From Methylophilus aquaticus (GTDB lineage Bacteria; Pseudomonadota; Gammaproteobacteria; Burkholderiales; Methylophilaceae), in assembly GCF_030769565.1 (NCBI RefSeq), contig NZ_JAVCAP010000002.1, positions 151,172-215,171 on the forward strand: DNA of 64,000 bases, written 5' to 3'. Below the pieces are notes generated by a model. That model made no database searches. It saw nothing but the letters and a program-made list of their open reading frames with translations, and had not been told where the DNA came from. Of this stretch, positions 18,888-28,243 are shown in pieces; position 1 is the first letter of the stretch; each line of letters begins with the position of its first letter. A program made the position numbers and the translations under genes.

Positions 18888-19261
18888 TGAAAGCGTCAGT
18901 CCTTGCTTTTTTGAGTGTAGGCGCACTGGCGGCCGGAATGCATTATGTGGTGGCGATTATCAGCCATGCGCTCGGCCTCACTCCCGCCACAGCAAACTGG
19001 CTAGGCTTTGCCTGTGCTTTTCCCGTAAGCTATATTGGCCACCGCCACTGGACGTTTCGTGGGGCACGGTCCAGCCATCGGCAGGCTTTTCCTAAATTCT
19101 TAACCGTGGCCCTGCTGGGTTTTTTTGGTAATCAGGCCCTGCTCTGGTGTGGGCTGCACTGGACCGCCTGGCCTTTTTGGCTGGTATTGGCGCTGGTGAT
19201 GGTGCTGGTCGCGGCCAGCACTTATGTACTGAGTCGTTTTTGGGCATTTGCTCATGGCTAA
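18887..19261 (+). CDS. GtrA-family membrane protein (lipid-linked sugar flippase)
   Basis: A small protein of 124 residues with four membrane segments. The central NWLGFACAFPVSYIGHRHWTF pattern with the Arg/His/Trp cluster is typical of GtrA. Such proteins are thought to flip polyprenyl-phosphate sugars to the periplasm. It starts at the A of the preceding TAA and overlaps the deacetylase gene by eight bases, so it sits inside a tightly coupled operon. Confidence 0.88.
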   Translation: MKASVLAFLSVGALAAGMHYVVAIISHALGLTPATANWLGFACAFPVSYIGHRHWTFRGARSSHRQAFPKFLTVALLGFFGNQALLWCGLHWTAWPFWLVLALVMVLVAASTYVLSRFWAFAHG

Positions 19262-20117
19262 ACTGATTGTTTGTGCAGATGACTACGCCCAATCCACGGC
19301 GATTGATGCTGCGATATGCGATTTAATTGTGAAAGGCCTGTTGACGGCCACTTCATGCATGACCCTCAGTCCGCACTGGGCAAGCAGCGCGAAGCAATTA
19401 ACCACGGCTATCCGGCAGCAAGCCGATGTTGGATTGCATCTCGATTTCACCCAGTTTTCGCATGCCTTGCGCCTGCCACATGCGCAACTGGTGCTGCGCA
19501 GCCTGCTGCGCTTGCTCGATACGCAAGCGATTCTCCATAATATCCGGCAGCAACTGGATGCGTTTGAGTTAGCCATGGGCACCCCTCCGGATTATGTGGA
19601 TGGGCACTTGCATGTACATCAGCTACCGCAGATTCGCGTGGCATTGCTGGCAGAACTGTCTCACCGCTATGCGCACTTGCCAGCGGCGCAGCGGCCATGG
19701 TTGCGTATTTCCAGCCCACCGGCTGGCAGCGGATTTAAAGCGCGCCTGATTCACTGCCTGGGCGCGCGCGCCCTGCAGCAGCAAGCCGCCGCATGCGGGT
19801 TTGCGTCATCGCCTGTACTGCTGGGCGTCTATGATTTTCATGGCGATGCTACCGATTACCAGGCACATTGGCAGCAATGGATAGCGCAGTGCCAAAGGTA
19901 TGCAGATCACGCTATCCCAGGCTTGCCTCCTGTGTTGATGTGCCATCCGGCGCACCCTGCTGCGCCAGCAGATAGCGATGACCCGATCGCAGCTGCCCGT
20001 ATTGTTGAATGGCAGCTCATGCAATCCGCCGCATTTCAGTCCTGGCTGGTGAACATTGATATTCAACCGGTGAAAGGCTCCATGCAACAAACTATATTGA
20101 TGAAGGAACACATGTGA
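19254..20117 (+). CDS. ChbG/HpnK (YdjC-type) carbohydrate deacetylase
   Basis: A metal-dependent deacetylase acting on N-acetylated sugars. The metal-site motifs are CADDYAQS near the N-terminus, VGLHLDFTQF, and VDGHLHVHQLP. Related enzymes deacetylate chito-oligosaccharides (ChbG) or hopanoid head-group sugars (HpnK); no hopanoid genes are near, so the substrate is more likely the sugar handled by the adjacent gtr-like genes (inference). The ATG at 19254 is preferred; the gene overlaps both its neighbours. Confidence 0.85.
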   Translation: MAKLIVCADDYAQSTAIDAAICDLIVKGLLTATSCMTLSPHWASSAKQLTTAIRQQADVGLHLDFTQFSHALRLPHAQLVLRSLLRLLDTQAILHNIRQQLDAFELAMGTPPDYVDGHLHVHQLPQIRVALLAELSHRYAHLPAAQRPWLRISSPPAGSGFKARLIHCLGARALQQQAAACGFASSPVLLGVYDFHGDATDYQAHWQQWIAQCQRYADHAIPGLPPVLMCHPAHPAAPADSDDPIAAARIVEWQLMQSAAFQSWLVNIDIQPVKGSMQQTILMKEHM

Positions 20118-21598
20118 AGTCTTGGCTTGATTGCTTACAGGCAGCCCCTTCCTGGCAGCGGGCGGGACTGGCTGCCTTATTGGGTGCGCTCACCGTGTTG
20201 GGGTTTGCGCCATATTATCTGACGTGGTTGCCGTGGCTCAGTCTGGCCGTGTTATTCGTACTCTGGCATCAGGCCGCGCACCCCAAACAAGTATTTATGT
20301 TGGGATTTGCTTTTGGTCTGGGTTTGTACTGTGTCGGGATTTACTGGATTTATATCAGCCTGCATAATTTTGGTGGCATGCCCTGGTGGTTTGCCGGGTT
20401 TTGCACAGGATGCCTGTGCGCATTTATGGCGTTGTTTCCAGCGTTGGCTGGCTACCTGGCCAAACGTGTTGGCAGTCTGCTCTGGCTCGCCCCGGTGTTC
20501 TGGGCACTGTCAGACTGGGTGCGTAGCTGGATTTTTACCGGGTTTCCATGGCTCACCTTAGGTTACTCGCAAGCACCTGCCAGTCCGCTGGCAGCCTATT
20601 TTCCAGTGATCGGTGTGTATGGTGTCTCGGCGCTGACCGCCAGCGTCGCTGCCTTGCTGGCCACCGCCATGCTCTATCACCAACACAAAATCCATGCGCT
20701 GTTATCGATTTTTGGGTTGTTTCTGGCCGGTGGATTGCTGACATTGGTGGTATGGAGTCACCCGGTTGGACAGCCTGTCACTGTTGCCTTGTTGCAAGGC
20801 AATATCAGCCAAGCCATCAAGTGGTCTCCCGAGCATGCGCAACACACCTTGCAGCAATATATGCGGATGGTCAATCAGACACAGGCCAGACTGATCGTGT
20901 TGCCCGAAACGGCCCTGCCCATGCTGGCAGAACAGATCGACTCCGCCTATCTGGAAGCACTCAAGCGACACGCAACGCAACAGCAGGGCGATTTACTGGT
21001 GGGCGTGGTTGCCTCTGCGCAGGGTGAATACTTCAACAGCGCATTGAGTCTGGGCGTTTCGCCCATGCAAGCTTATTCAAAAAGTCATCTGGTGCCATTT
21101 GGTGAATATATCCCGCTCAAAAGCATGTTTGGCTGGATCTACCGCGATTGGTTGCATATGCCACTTAGCGACTTGTCTCGCGGCACCTCGAAACAACCCT
21201 TGCAAATCGCAGGCCAAAAAGTTGGCGTCAATATTTGCTACGAAGATGTGTTTGGTGAAGAAATCGCCCTGCAACTGCCGCAAGCAGAACTGCTGGTAAA
21301 CCTCAGCAACGACGCTTGGTACGGCCAGTCCTTCGCCGCCGACCAGCACATGCAATTCAGCCAGGTACGGGCCATCGAGACCGGTCGCATGGTACTGCGC
21401 AGCACCAACACCGGCGCGACCGCCATCATTGATAAAAATGGACAAGTGCTCAGTCATGTACCGCATGATCAGACGGCGATACTGGAGGGGGAGGCGCAGA
21501 GTTATCAAGGTATGACACTCTATGTGCGGTGGGGAAACTGGGCATTTCTCTGTTTGAGCGGCCTGGGGTTATGGTGGGGATGGCTGCGGCGCAGATAG
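20114..21598 (+). CDS. lnt: Apolipoprotein N-acyltransferase
   Basis: Inner-membrane enzyme that adds the third acyl chain to lipoproteins. Six or so N-terminal membrane segments are followed by a nitrilase-like domain with the catalytic triad visible as Glu in LPETALPM, Lys in SKSHLVPFGEY and Cys in VNICYEDVFG. The length of 494 residues is normal. The start is a GTG at 20114 that overlaps the TGA of the deacetylase gene, so this essential gene is translated from the same message as the sugar-modification genes. Confidence 0.95.
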   Translation: MKSWLDCLQAAPSWQRAGLAALLGALTVLGFAPYYLTWLPWLSLAVLFVLWHQAAHPKQVFMLGFAFGLGLYCVGIYWIYISLHNFGGMPWWFAGFCTGCLCAFMALFPALAGYLAKRVGSLLWLAPVFWALSDWVRSWIFTGFPWLTLGYSQAPASPLAAYFPVIGVYGVSALTASVAALLATAMLYHQHKIHALLSIFGLFLAGGLLTLVVWSHPVGQPVTVALLQGNISQAIKWSPEHAQHTLQQYMRMVNQTQARLIVLPETALPMLAEQIDSAYLEALKRHATQQQGDLLVGVVASAQGEYFNSALSLGVSPMQAYSKSHLVPFGEYIPLKSMFGWIYRDWLHMPLSDLSRGTSKQPLQIAGQKVGVNICYEDVFGEEIALQLPQAELLVNLSNDAWYGQSFAADQHMQFSQVRAIETGRMVLRSTNTGATAIIDKNGQVLSHVPHDQTAILEGEAQSYQGMTLYVRWGNWAFLCLSGLGLWWGWLRRR

Positions 21599-22021
21599 TC
21601 ATTAGCTGTCTTGCTCCATACAAAAATGCATTGCCCGGATGTTTGTGTGGATTTTTGTAAAGCGCCGCTTTTGTAAAGTACGCCTTATGGAATGTATGGC
21701 TCACATGGTACATGTTGATATATTCCTTTTCGCCCAAGGGCGAAAAATACCGCTGATAGAAATCGCCACGCCTTGCTATCGTGCCGGCGCGGGTATGAAT
21801 GCCCGCGACTAGGACAAAACCATCAAAAATCAGAAGAATACCTTTCGGGTGCCTTTAATAATTCAAATTGCTAAGCCAGCCTTGGCGCGATTAAAAAATT
21901 TGGACACCGCAGATAGTGGATATGTAAGAAAAAATTTTTTATGAGCAACACAATATCGCGACTGAGTATGGACTATTGGAGGTACCCTTTCTTCTATGTT
22001 TACTGCACTGCCATGTGGCTG
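21599..22021. other. Gene-free spacer between lnt and the RND efflux operon
   Basis: No convincing gene is seen in these 423 bases between convergent genes. The base composition shifts to AT-rich toward 21820-21960. It holds a near-perfect palindrome at 21727-21746 (arms TTTTCGCCC and GGGCGAAAA with a two-base centre) and a short hairpin at 21788-21807 (CGCGGG and CCCGCG arms). Neither has a clear U-tract, so they are not firm terminators. The spacer may be a decayed insertion, but no transposase remnant can be read. Confidence 0.5.
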
Positions 22022-25000
22022 TTATTTCTTGCCAAAAAAATGCTGGTACAAAATCGGCAATACAAACAAAGTCAAAAATGTGGCAGTGATCAGTCCGCCA
22101 ATTACTACAATCGCCAATGGCCGTTGCACCTCGGCGCCGGGCCCTGTGGCAAATAACAGTGGAATCAAGCCAAAGCCCGTAATGCTGGCGGTCATCAATA
22201 CCGGGCGCAGTCGGCGCTTGGCCCCTTCAAAGGCAATCTTGCCTGCATCCATGCCGCTCTCCGCCAGATGCTGGAAATGGCTCACCATCACCACGCCATT
22301 CAGCACGGCAATACCGAGCAGGGCGATAAAGCCGACCGAGGCAGGCACGGATAAATACTCCCCCGACAGCCAGAGTGCAAAGACGCCCCCTATCATGGCA
22401 AACGGAATGTTGACCAGAATTAAAAGCGCTTTGGGCAAGGAGCCAAATGTCATAAACAGCAGCAGGCTAATCAGCACAATCGCAATGGGGATGACCACAC
22501 TCAGTCGCGCTGCTGCGCGCTGCTGGTTTTCAAACTGGCCACCCCATTTCAGCCAGTAGCCTTCAGGCAGCAGCACTTTTGGGGTGACTTTTTGTCTTGC
22601 TTCCTCGACAAAACTCACCAGATCGCGGTCTTTCACATTGGCAGTGATGACGACCATGCGATTGCCACGTTCGCGGTCTATCTTGACTGGGCCTTCCATG
22701 CGTACCAGGGTGGTCACGCTGGCCAGCGGCACAAATCCGCCTTGTGGCAGGGCGATTTGTAACTGGCTATAGTCGGCAGACGATTCACGGATAATCTGGC
22801 TACCGCGCAAGAGAATCGGGGTGCGGCGATTGCCTTCCTGCACGATGCCGAGCACTTTGCCTTCAAGCTGGCTTTGCAACAGGTTGTTGATCTCGCTGAT
22901 GTTGAGCCCAAGGCGTCCGGCAGCCACTCTGTCTATCTTGATTTGCAGATATTGCACACCACTGTTTTGGGGCGTGTAAACGTCCTGGTTGCCGGGGATG
23001 GACTCCAGTATCCTGATGATTTCCTGGGCTTTTTGATTGAGTGTAGGCAGGTCAGGGCCAAACAGTTTGATCGCCAAATCGCCCCGCACGCCCAAAATCA
23101 TTTCATTCACGCGCATTTCAATCGGTTGTGTAAAGTTGTAGTCGAGACCGGGAATGCTGCGCATGACGCCGCGCAGCTTTTCGATCAACGCCGGTTTGTC
23201 TGCGACCTGCCATTCTTCACGAGGTTTCAGCACCAGAAAATTGTCGGACTGGTTCAGGCCCATCGGATCCAGACCCAGTTCATCCGAGCCCGTGCGCGAG
23301 ACGATTTGCTGAATTTCCGGTACTTGCCGGAGCAGGGCTTGCTGGATCTGACCGTCTGTTTCCACGCTCTGCTGTAAGGAGATGGATGGCAGTTTTTCGG
23401 TGCCAATGATTACATCCCCCTCGTCCATGCCGGGCATAAAAGTCTTGCCCATCTTCGGATAAACCAGCAGGGTGAGCAAAAGCAGTAGCCCTGCGGTGAA
23501 AAGTACGTGTCGCGGATACTGCATTGCCAGGGTCAGGCTGCGTGCATACCAGCGATTGAGATGTCGAATCAGCCATGGGTCCTGATAGGGTGCGTCTTCC
23601 GCTGGCGGAGCTTTAATCAGGAAGGAGGCAAGTACCGGGATAATGGTCAGTGAAAGCAGCAGGGAGCTGCCCAGCGCGAACATGATGCTGAGAGCCACTG
23701 GCGCAAACAATTTGCCTTCCAGGCCTTGCAGGGTCAGTAATGGCAAAAATACAGTAATGATGATGACAATGCCGGCGCTGACCGGGACACTGACTTCACG
23801 CATGGCTGCGAGTACCACGGTTAATTTGTCTGGTACGGATTTCTGCGGCATGTGGGCCAGGTGTTCGACAATGTTTTCTACCACCACCACTGCTGAATCA
23901 ACCAGCATGCCAATGGCAATTGCCAGACCGCCAAGCGACATCAAATTGGCAGACATGCCAGTTTGATGCATGAGCCAGAAGGTGGCCAGCATGGCCATGG
24001 GCAGGGCGCACGCAACAGTCAATGCAGCGCGCAGGTTGCCCAGAAACAGCACCAGCAAAATCAGCACCAGCCCTACGGCTTCGAGCAGGGCCTTGTTCAC
24101 GGTGTGCACGGCACGATCGACGAGGTTGCCTCGGCTGTAAAAGACATGCGTGGTGACGCCTTGGGGCAAGTGGGGTGCAATTTCGTTGAGCTTGGCACGT
24201 ACACCTTCAACCACCTGGCGGGCATTGGCGCCACGCAGCCCGAGTACCAGTCCTTCCACCACTTCACCCTTGCCATCCCTTGACACTGCGCCATAGCGGG
24301 TGAGAGCGCCCAGTCGGACTTCGGCAATATCGCCAATTCTGACCGGACTTCCCTGCTGGCCTTTTACTATTGTATTGCGCACATCTTCCAGCGTTTTAAA
24401 AGCGCCTTCTGCGCGGACCAGCAGTGATGCCTCGCCATCCTTCAGGCGCCCAGCGCCGTCATTGCGGTTATTGTCGCGAATGGCGGCTTGCAGGTCGCCC
24501 AGCGCAATGCCGCGTGCTTGCAGTTTGGCGTTGTCCGGCACAATTTCGAAGCTGCGTACCAGACCGCCCAGTGCGTTGACATCTGCGACGCCTGCTACGG
24601 TGCGCAGTTGCGGGCGAATGACCCAGTCTAGCAGGCTGCGCTTTTCCTGCAAACTCAGGCGGTCAGATTCGATGGTAAACATGAACATTTCGCCAAGCGG
24701 GGTGGTCATCGGGGCCATGCCGCCGGAGATCTCTGCAGGCAAATTGGCCCAGACATTATTGAGTCGTTCAGCCACTTGCTGGCGCGCCCAGTAAATATCG
24801 GTGCCATCTTCAAAGTCCACCGTGATATCCGTCAGTGCATATTTGGCCACCGAACGCAGATTGGTCTGTTTGGGGATGCCCAGCATTTCAACTTCAACTG
24901 GCGCCGTGATGCGCGCCTCGACTTCTTCAGGCGTCATGCCCGGGGATTTGATAATGATTTTGACCTGCGTCGAGGAGACATCCGGAAAGGCGTCAATCGG

Positions 25001-25102
25001 GATCATCTGGTAAGCCTGCCAGCCGGCCAGCAATACGCCCAGCGCGAATGCGCATACCAGCAGGCGTTGTTTGAGTGAAATTTCTATCAGCCAATTTAAC
25101 AT
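22022..25102 (-). CDS. Heavy-metal efflux RND pump (CzcA/CusA family)
   Basis: Inner-membrane proton antiporter of about 1026 residues with the RND layout: one N-terminal membrane helix, two large periplasmic loops and helix bundles. The N-terminus MLNWLIEISLKQRL and the segment SSTQVKIIIKSPGMTPEEVE mark the heavy-metal (HME) branch. The fourth membrane helix reads AIGMLVDSAVVVVENI. This differs from the DFG..DGA signature of Co/Zn/Cd pumps and from the DA..VENxHK signature of Cu/Ag pumps, as I recall them, so the metal is unresolved. The ATG at 25102 is chosen over 25141. It is the last gene of the operon. Confidence 0.9.
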   Translation of the reverse strand: MLNWLIEISLKQRLLVCAFALGVLLAGWQAYQMIPIDAFPDVSSTQVKIIIKSPGMTPEEVEARITAPVEVEMLGIPKQTNLRSVAKYALTDITVDFEDGTDIYWARQQVAERLNNVWANLPAEISGGMAPMTTPLGEMFMFTIESDRLSLQEKRSLLDWVIRPQLRTVAGVADVNALGGLVRSFEIVPDNAKLQARGIALGDLQAAIRDNNRNDGAGRLKDGEASLLVRAEGAFKTLEDVRNTIVKGQQGSPVRIGDIAEVRLGALTRYGAVSRDGKGEVVEGLVLGLRGANARQVVEGVRAKLNEIAPHLPQGVTTHVFYSRGNLVDRAVHTVNKALLEAVGLVLILLVLFLGNLRAALTVACALPMAMLATFWLMHQTGMSANLMSLGGLAIAIGMLVDSAVVVVENIVEHLAHMPQKSVPDKLTVVLAAMREVSVPVSAGIVIIITVFLPLLTLQGLEGKLFAPVALSIMFALGSSLLLSLTIIPVLASFLIKAPPAEDAPYQDPWLIRHLNRWYARSLTLAMQYPRHVLFTAGLLLLLTLLVYPKMGKTFMPGMDEGDVIIGTEKLPSISLQQSVETDGQIQQALLRQVPEIQQIVSRTGSDELGLDPMGLNQSDNFLVLKPREEWQVADKPALIEKLRGVMRSIPGLDYNFTQPIEMRVNEMILGVRGDLAIKLFGPDLPTLNQKAQEIIRILESIPGNQDVYTPQNSGVQYLQIKIDRVAAGRLGLNISEINNLLQSQLEGKVLGIVQEGNRRTPILLRGSQIIRESSADYSQLQIALPQGGFVPLASVTTLVRMEGPVKIDRERGNRMVVITANVKDRDLVSFVEEARQKVTPKVLLPEGYWLKWGGQFENQQRAAARLSVVIPIAIVLISLLLFMTFGSLPKALLILVNIPFAMIGGVFALWLSGEYLSVPASVGFIALLGIAVLNGVVMVSHFQHLAESGMDAGKIAFEGAKRRLRPVLMTASITGFGLIPLLFATGPGAEVQRPLAIVVIGGLITATFLTLFVLPILYQHFFGKK

Positions 25103-25116
25103 GTCTTGTGTCCGCC

Positions 25117-26229
25117 TTATTCGCCGCCCATGCCTAGCCAATGCCCTTTGAGCGCGGCCACGCCATGCACGGCAATTGGTTCATCGCCACGCACATCTGC
25201 TTGGATGGTGAGCTGCTGGGCCTGCTCCAGAATGATCTTGACGGGTACCACGGCAATGCCTCTGGCTTGCCTGGTAAAGATCACTGCCTTTTCTCCCTGT
25301 CGTGCCACTGCATTCCTTGGCACTGCAAAGCTGGCATTTGTGCCTTGTGTTGTGTTTTCTACCAGTGCCACATCCACCAGTTGGCCCACAGACAGCTGTT
25401 CAGCCCCTTGCGTGATGCTGGCACGCACCTGGGTGGTCTGGCTATTTTTGTTTAACTGCCGCAGGATGGTATCGACTTTTGCCTGCAAGCCCTGCTTGGG
25501 GAGCGCGACGGCTGTGCCGGGTTTAAGTGCCAGAGCTTGATCTATCGGCACCTGTATCATCAGCCATAAGGGTTTGGGGTTGCTGATGGTGACAATCGGC
25601 ATGGCCATATCGACACGTGCGCCCACTTGCTGGTGCTGTGCCATGACCTGACCAGCCATGGGTGCAATAATGGGTATGCCGTTGTGCATGCTGCGTTTCT
25701 GTGCAAGTTGCCGTACCTGGCTTTCGCTTAATCCTGCCAGCTTCAGTGTTTGCCTGTGCTCGTTTAGCAAGGCCTGGCTGGTCTCATAGGCACTTTGTGT
25801 CTCCTGCATGCGGCGCTGCGAAATAATGCCGTCACGGAACAGTTCTTCATCACGCTTCAGGGCTTGTGCATGCAGTCTGGCCTGGGTTTCACTTTGCAGA
25901 TAGCCGCTTTGCAACGTGACGAGGTCCGGGCTGTTCAACTGGCCGATGATTTGTCCCTGCCTGACCGTATCGCCCACACTCACATTAAGTTGTGTAATCA
26001 GCCCGGCCTGTGCGACCGTCACTACCCGCATTTGCGCAGGGGGCAATACTACTTCGGCTGGGTAGCTGGCAGAGCGTCCACTGGTTTGCACCTGCAGAAG
26101 TCCCCATTGCACCTGCATCTGCTTGAGTTGCGCCGCCGTGAGAGGCAAGATGGTGAGTGGTAAAACGTTGGCGGCCTGGGTTGTGAATGACAGGCACACG
26201 GTAAAGAGTGCTAAAAGCATTTTTTTCAT
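25117..26229 (-). CDS. RND periplasmic adaptor (membrane fusion protein)
   Basis: Joins the RND pump to the outer-membrane channel. After a signal peptide (MLLALFTVCLSFTTQAAN) comes a barrel-sandwich hybrid region (VAQAGLITQLNVSVGDTVRQ), an alpha-helical hairpin of about 80 residues including QSGYLQSETQARLHAQALKR, and beta-barrel domains to about residue 370. No His- or Met-rich metal-binding N-terminus is obvious. The start at 26229 overlaps the channel gene stop (ATGA). The gap to the pump gene is 14 bases. Confidence 0.88.
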   Translation of the reverse strand: MKKMLLALFTVCLSFTTQAANVLPLTILPLTAAQLKQMQVQWGLLQVQTSGRSASYPAEVVLPPAQMRVVTVAQAGLITQLNVSVGDTVRQGQIIGQLNSPDLVTLQSGYLQSETQARLHAQALKRDEELFRDGIISQRRMQETQSAYETSQALLNEHRQTLKLAGLSESQVRQLAQKRSMHNGIPIIAPMAGQVMAQHQQVGARVDMAMPIVTISNPKPLWLMIQVPIDQALALKPGTAVALPKQGLQAKVDTILRQLNKNSQTTQVRASITQGAEQLSVGQLVDVALVENTTQGTNASFAVPRNAVARQGEKAVIFTRQARGIAVVPVKIILEQAQQLTIQADVRGDEPIAVHGVAALKGHWLGMGGE

Positions 26230-27596
26230 GGTAAGACTCCGACTGCCTGATTGTATTTGGCAATATTCCATTGCACTTGTAACTGCTGGCTGCTCAAGCT
26301 GCGCTCGGCTTCAAAGGCCAGCAGCTGCAACCGTAATAACTGGTTTAAATCCAGCTCACCCAGCCGGTAGGCTTTGCGGGCAAGGGCTGCATTTTCCTGG
26401 GCGATGGCATGCTGACGGTTGATCAGTGTGAGCTCCTGACGGCTGACATGCAGAGTGTGCTCGGCTTCATGCAGGGTGTTATCCAGCTGTCGCCGCAATG
26501 TTTCGAGCTGGCTGGTGGCGTCGCCGATATTTTGCTCTGCATTGGCCAGCAGCGGGGCGCGGTGGACTTCGCTTTGCAGCGGGATATTGATGGCGACCCC
26601 CATGCTGGCGTTGAACGCATAGTCAAAACCACCCTGTATGGTACGTGCGCTCAAAGTCAGTTGCGGGTTTTGTCGCTGCTCTATCATGGTCAGGCTGCGT
26701 TGTCCCTCTGCCAGTTTCAGGCGGGCCTGTGCGGCCAGCCAGAAGGGCGCCTCCAGGTAGTCCTGGCGGTTTGACAATGGCTCTTCAATACGGGCCGGCA
26801 TTTCTTGCAGTCCGGTGAGTTGCTGATAGCGAAATTGTGCATGCATCAGCTCAGCCCTGGCCGTCACGCCCTGGCGTTCAACCAGCAGCATTTCCTGTTC
26901 TGCCTGCATGACTTCCAGCCGTGCGACTTCTCCTGCGCGATAGCGTTTTTTCACATCATCGCTAATGCCCTGAAAGGTTTCATATCTGCGCGTATACAGT
27001 TCAAGGTCATTGCGCCTGAGGGCAATCTCCCACACCGCATTGCGTAACAGGTCTGCGGCCAGTTGCTGTAACCCGGCCCTATCCTGCATCAGGCTGTCAT
27101 CTGCCAGCGATGACACCTGGCTACGTGCATTTTTCTGACCGGGCAACCAGATTGGAATTTGCACCTGGGCTTGCCATTCACGCTCATCACGATTGCTGAG
27201 CAGGGCGTCATTTTGATGTGAAAACCCGACAGAAGGCGCTTGTGGCACCCAGCTGTTGGCCATGGTGCGGCGCGCCTGCACCATGTGCTGGTGCGCCGTC
27301 AGTAACGCCTGTTGGGGATGGAGCGCAACGACCTGCTGCAGTACTTCATGCAATTGCAGCCTGCTGTTGAGGGTGATTGTATCCTCATGGTCCTGTTCGT
27401 AAACGTCTGCGTCCTTCAAGCGTGTGTCGAACGTCCCTTGCGCATGCTGACTATTTTTAATGGCGATGCCATCAGCCAGTGCAGGAAAGCTCTGGCTCAA
27501 AGCCATGCCCAGCAAGGCGGCTAGCCAGGCGATACGCGGCCGGATGATGCGCGAAGAATAACGACAACCACGGGGTGTCTTCAAACAATAAAACAT
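26226..27596 (-). CDS. TolC-family outer-membrane channel (CzcC/CusC-like)
   Basis: Outer-membrane efflux protein of 456 residues. A signal peptide ends near SFPALADG, and two tandem helical repeats follow, each with long coiled helices, for example LHEVLQQVVALHPQQALLTA and LRRQLDNTLHEAEHTLHVSR. The repeat end AYRLGELDLNQLLRLQ is typical. It lacks a lipobox Cys. It is translationally coupled to the adaptor gene downstream and preceded by the His-rich small membrane protein gene. Confidence 0.88.
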   Translation of the reverse strand: MFYCLKTPRGCRYSSRIIRPRIAWLAALLGMALSQSFPALADGIAIKNSQHAQGTFDTRLKDADVYEQDHEDTITLNSRLQLHEVLQQVVALHPQQALLTAHQHMVQARRTMANSWVPQAPSVGFSHQNDALLSNRDEREWQAQVQIPIWLPGQKNARSQVSSLADDSLMQDRAGLQQLAADLLRNAVWEIALRRNDLELYTRRYETFQGISDDVKKRYRAGEVARLEVMQAEQEMLLVERQGVTARAELMHAQFRYQQLTGLQEMPARIEEPLSNRQDYLEAPFWLAAQARLKLAEGQRSLTMIEQRQNPQLTLSARTIQGGFDYAFNASMGVAINIPLQSEVHRAPLLANAEQNIGDATSQLETLRRQLDNTLHEAEHTLHVSRQELTLINRQHAIAQENAALARKAYRLGELDLNQLLRLQLLAFEAERSLSSQQLQVQWNIAKYNQAVGVLP

Positions 27597-27659
27597 AGAT
27601 TCTCCTGAGTGTCACACGCAACGGTTCACGCGGACGTGCGCCGTTGCAACCTTGTGAAA

Positions 27660-28091
27660 TCAGGCGAATGGAGGTGCGCGAGGCGCGTGTGGTGAACTGC
27701 TGGTGAGGCTTCGCCGCCTTGCGGACGGCGGTTGTCCCGACGGGTGGAAAATCGATGTGGAGAAAACCAGCGCAATCAGTGCTGGCAAGATGGCAAACAG
27801 CAACAGTTGACTGTCGATCTCTGACCATATCTGCAACCAGTCTTTTTCACTGATGGCTTGCGACAGGCCGATGATCTGGCCATGCGATTTGCTGGCATGC
27901 ACATGCCAGTGAAACGGGTGTTTGCGCTCTACGGAGGCTTCCTGCAATGCGGGGACCTCCATCATATGCATGTGCGGACCGTCATCGGCAGGATTCTCGC
28001 CCGCAGCATGCGCATGCATCAATGGCGCTACGGTTTGCAGTAAAGCAAACCATAACGTCAGCAGCGCTATCCATGGACGATAAAATTTCAT
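27660..28091 (-). CDS. Small His-rich membrane protein heading the efflux operon
   Basis: I do not recognise a named family. The 143-residue protein has an N-terminal signal or membrane segment (WIALLTLWFALLQTVAPL), then a His- and Met-rich periplasmic stretch with MHAHAAGE, GPHMHMMEV and HPFHWHVHASKSHG, then a second membrane helix (LLLFAILPALIALVFST) and a Pro/Ser/Arg-rich tail. The His clusters suggest metal sensing or sequestration for the pump encoded downstream. It is on the same strand, 63 bases before the channel gene, so probably its first operon partner. Confidence 0.7.
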   Translation of the reverse strand: MKFYRPWIALLTLWFALLQTVAPLMHAHAAGENPADDGPHMHMMEVPALQEASVERKHPFHWHVHASKSHGQIIGLSQAISEKDWLQIWSEIDSQLLLFAILPALIALVFSTSIFHPSGQPPSARRRSLTSSSPHAPRAPPFA

Positions 28092-28243
28092 GCTGCTAAT
28101 CTACCAAACTTGTGCAGACATCACAATCGCAAAACAAGGGGTAAAAACCTGCTTAAGTCATTTGACGCGGTGGTTTTAGCATTTCGTAACCCTGTGCGAA
28201 TCAGGTAAAATGGCTTCTTTTGCTTATCATCGGATCCGGCAAC

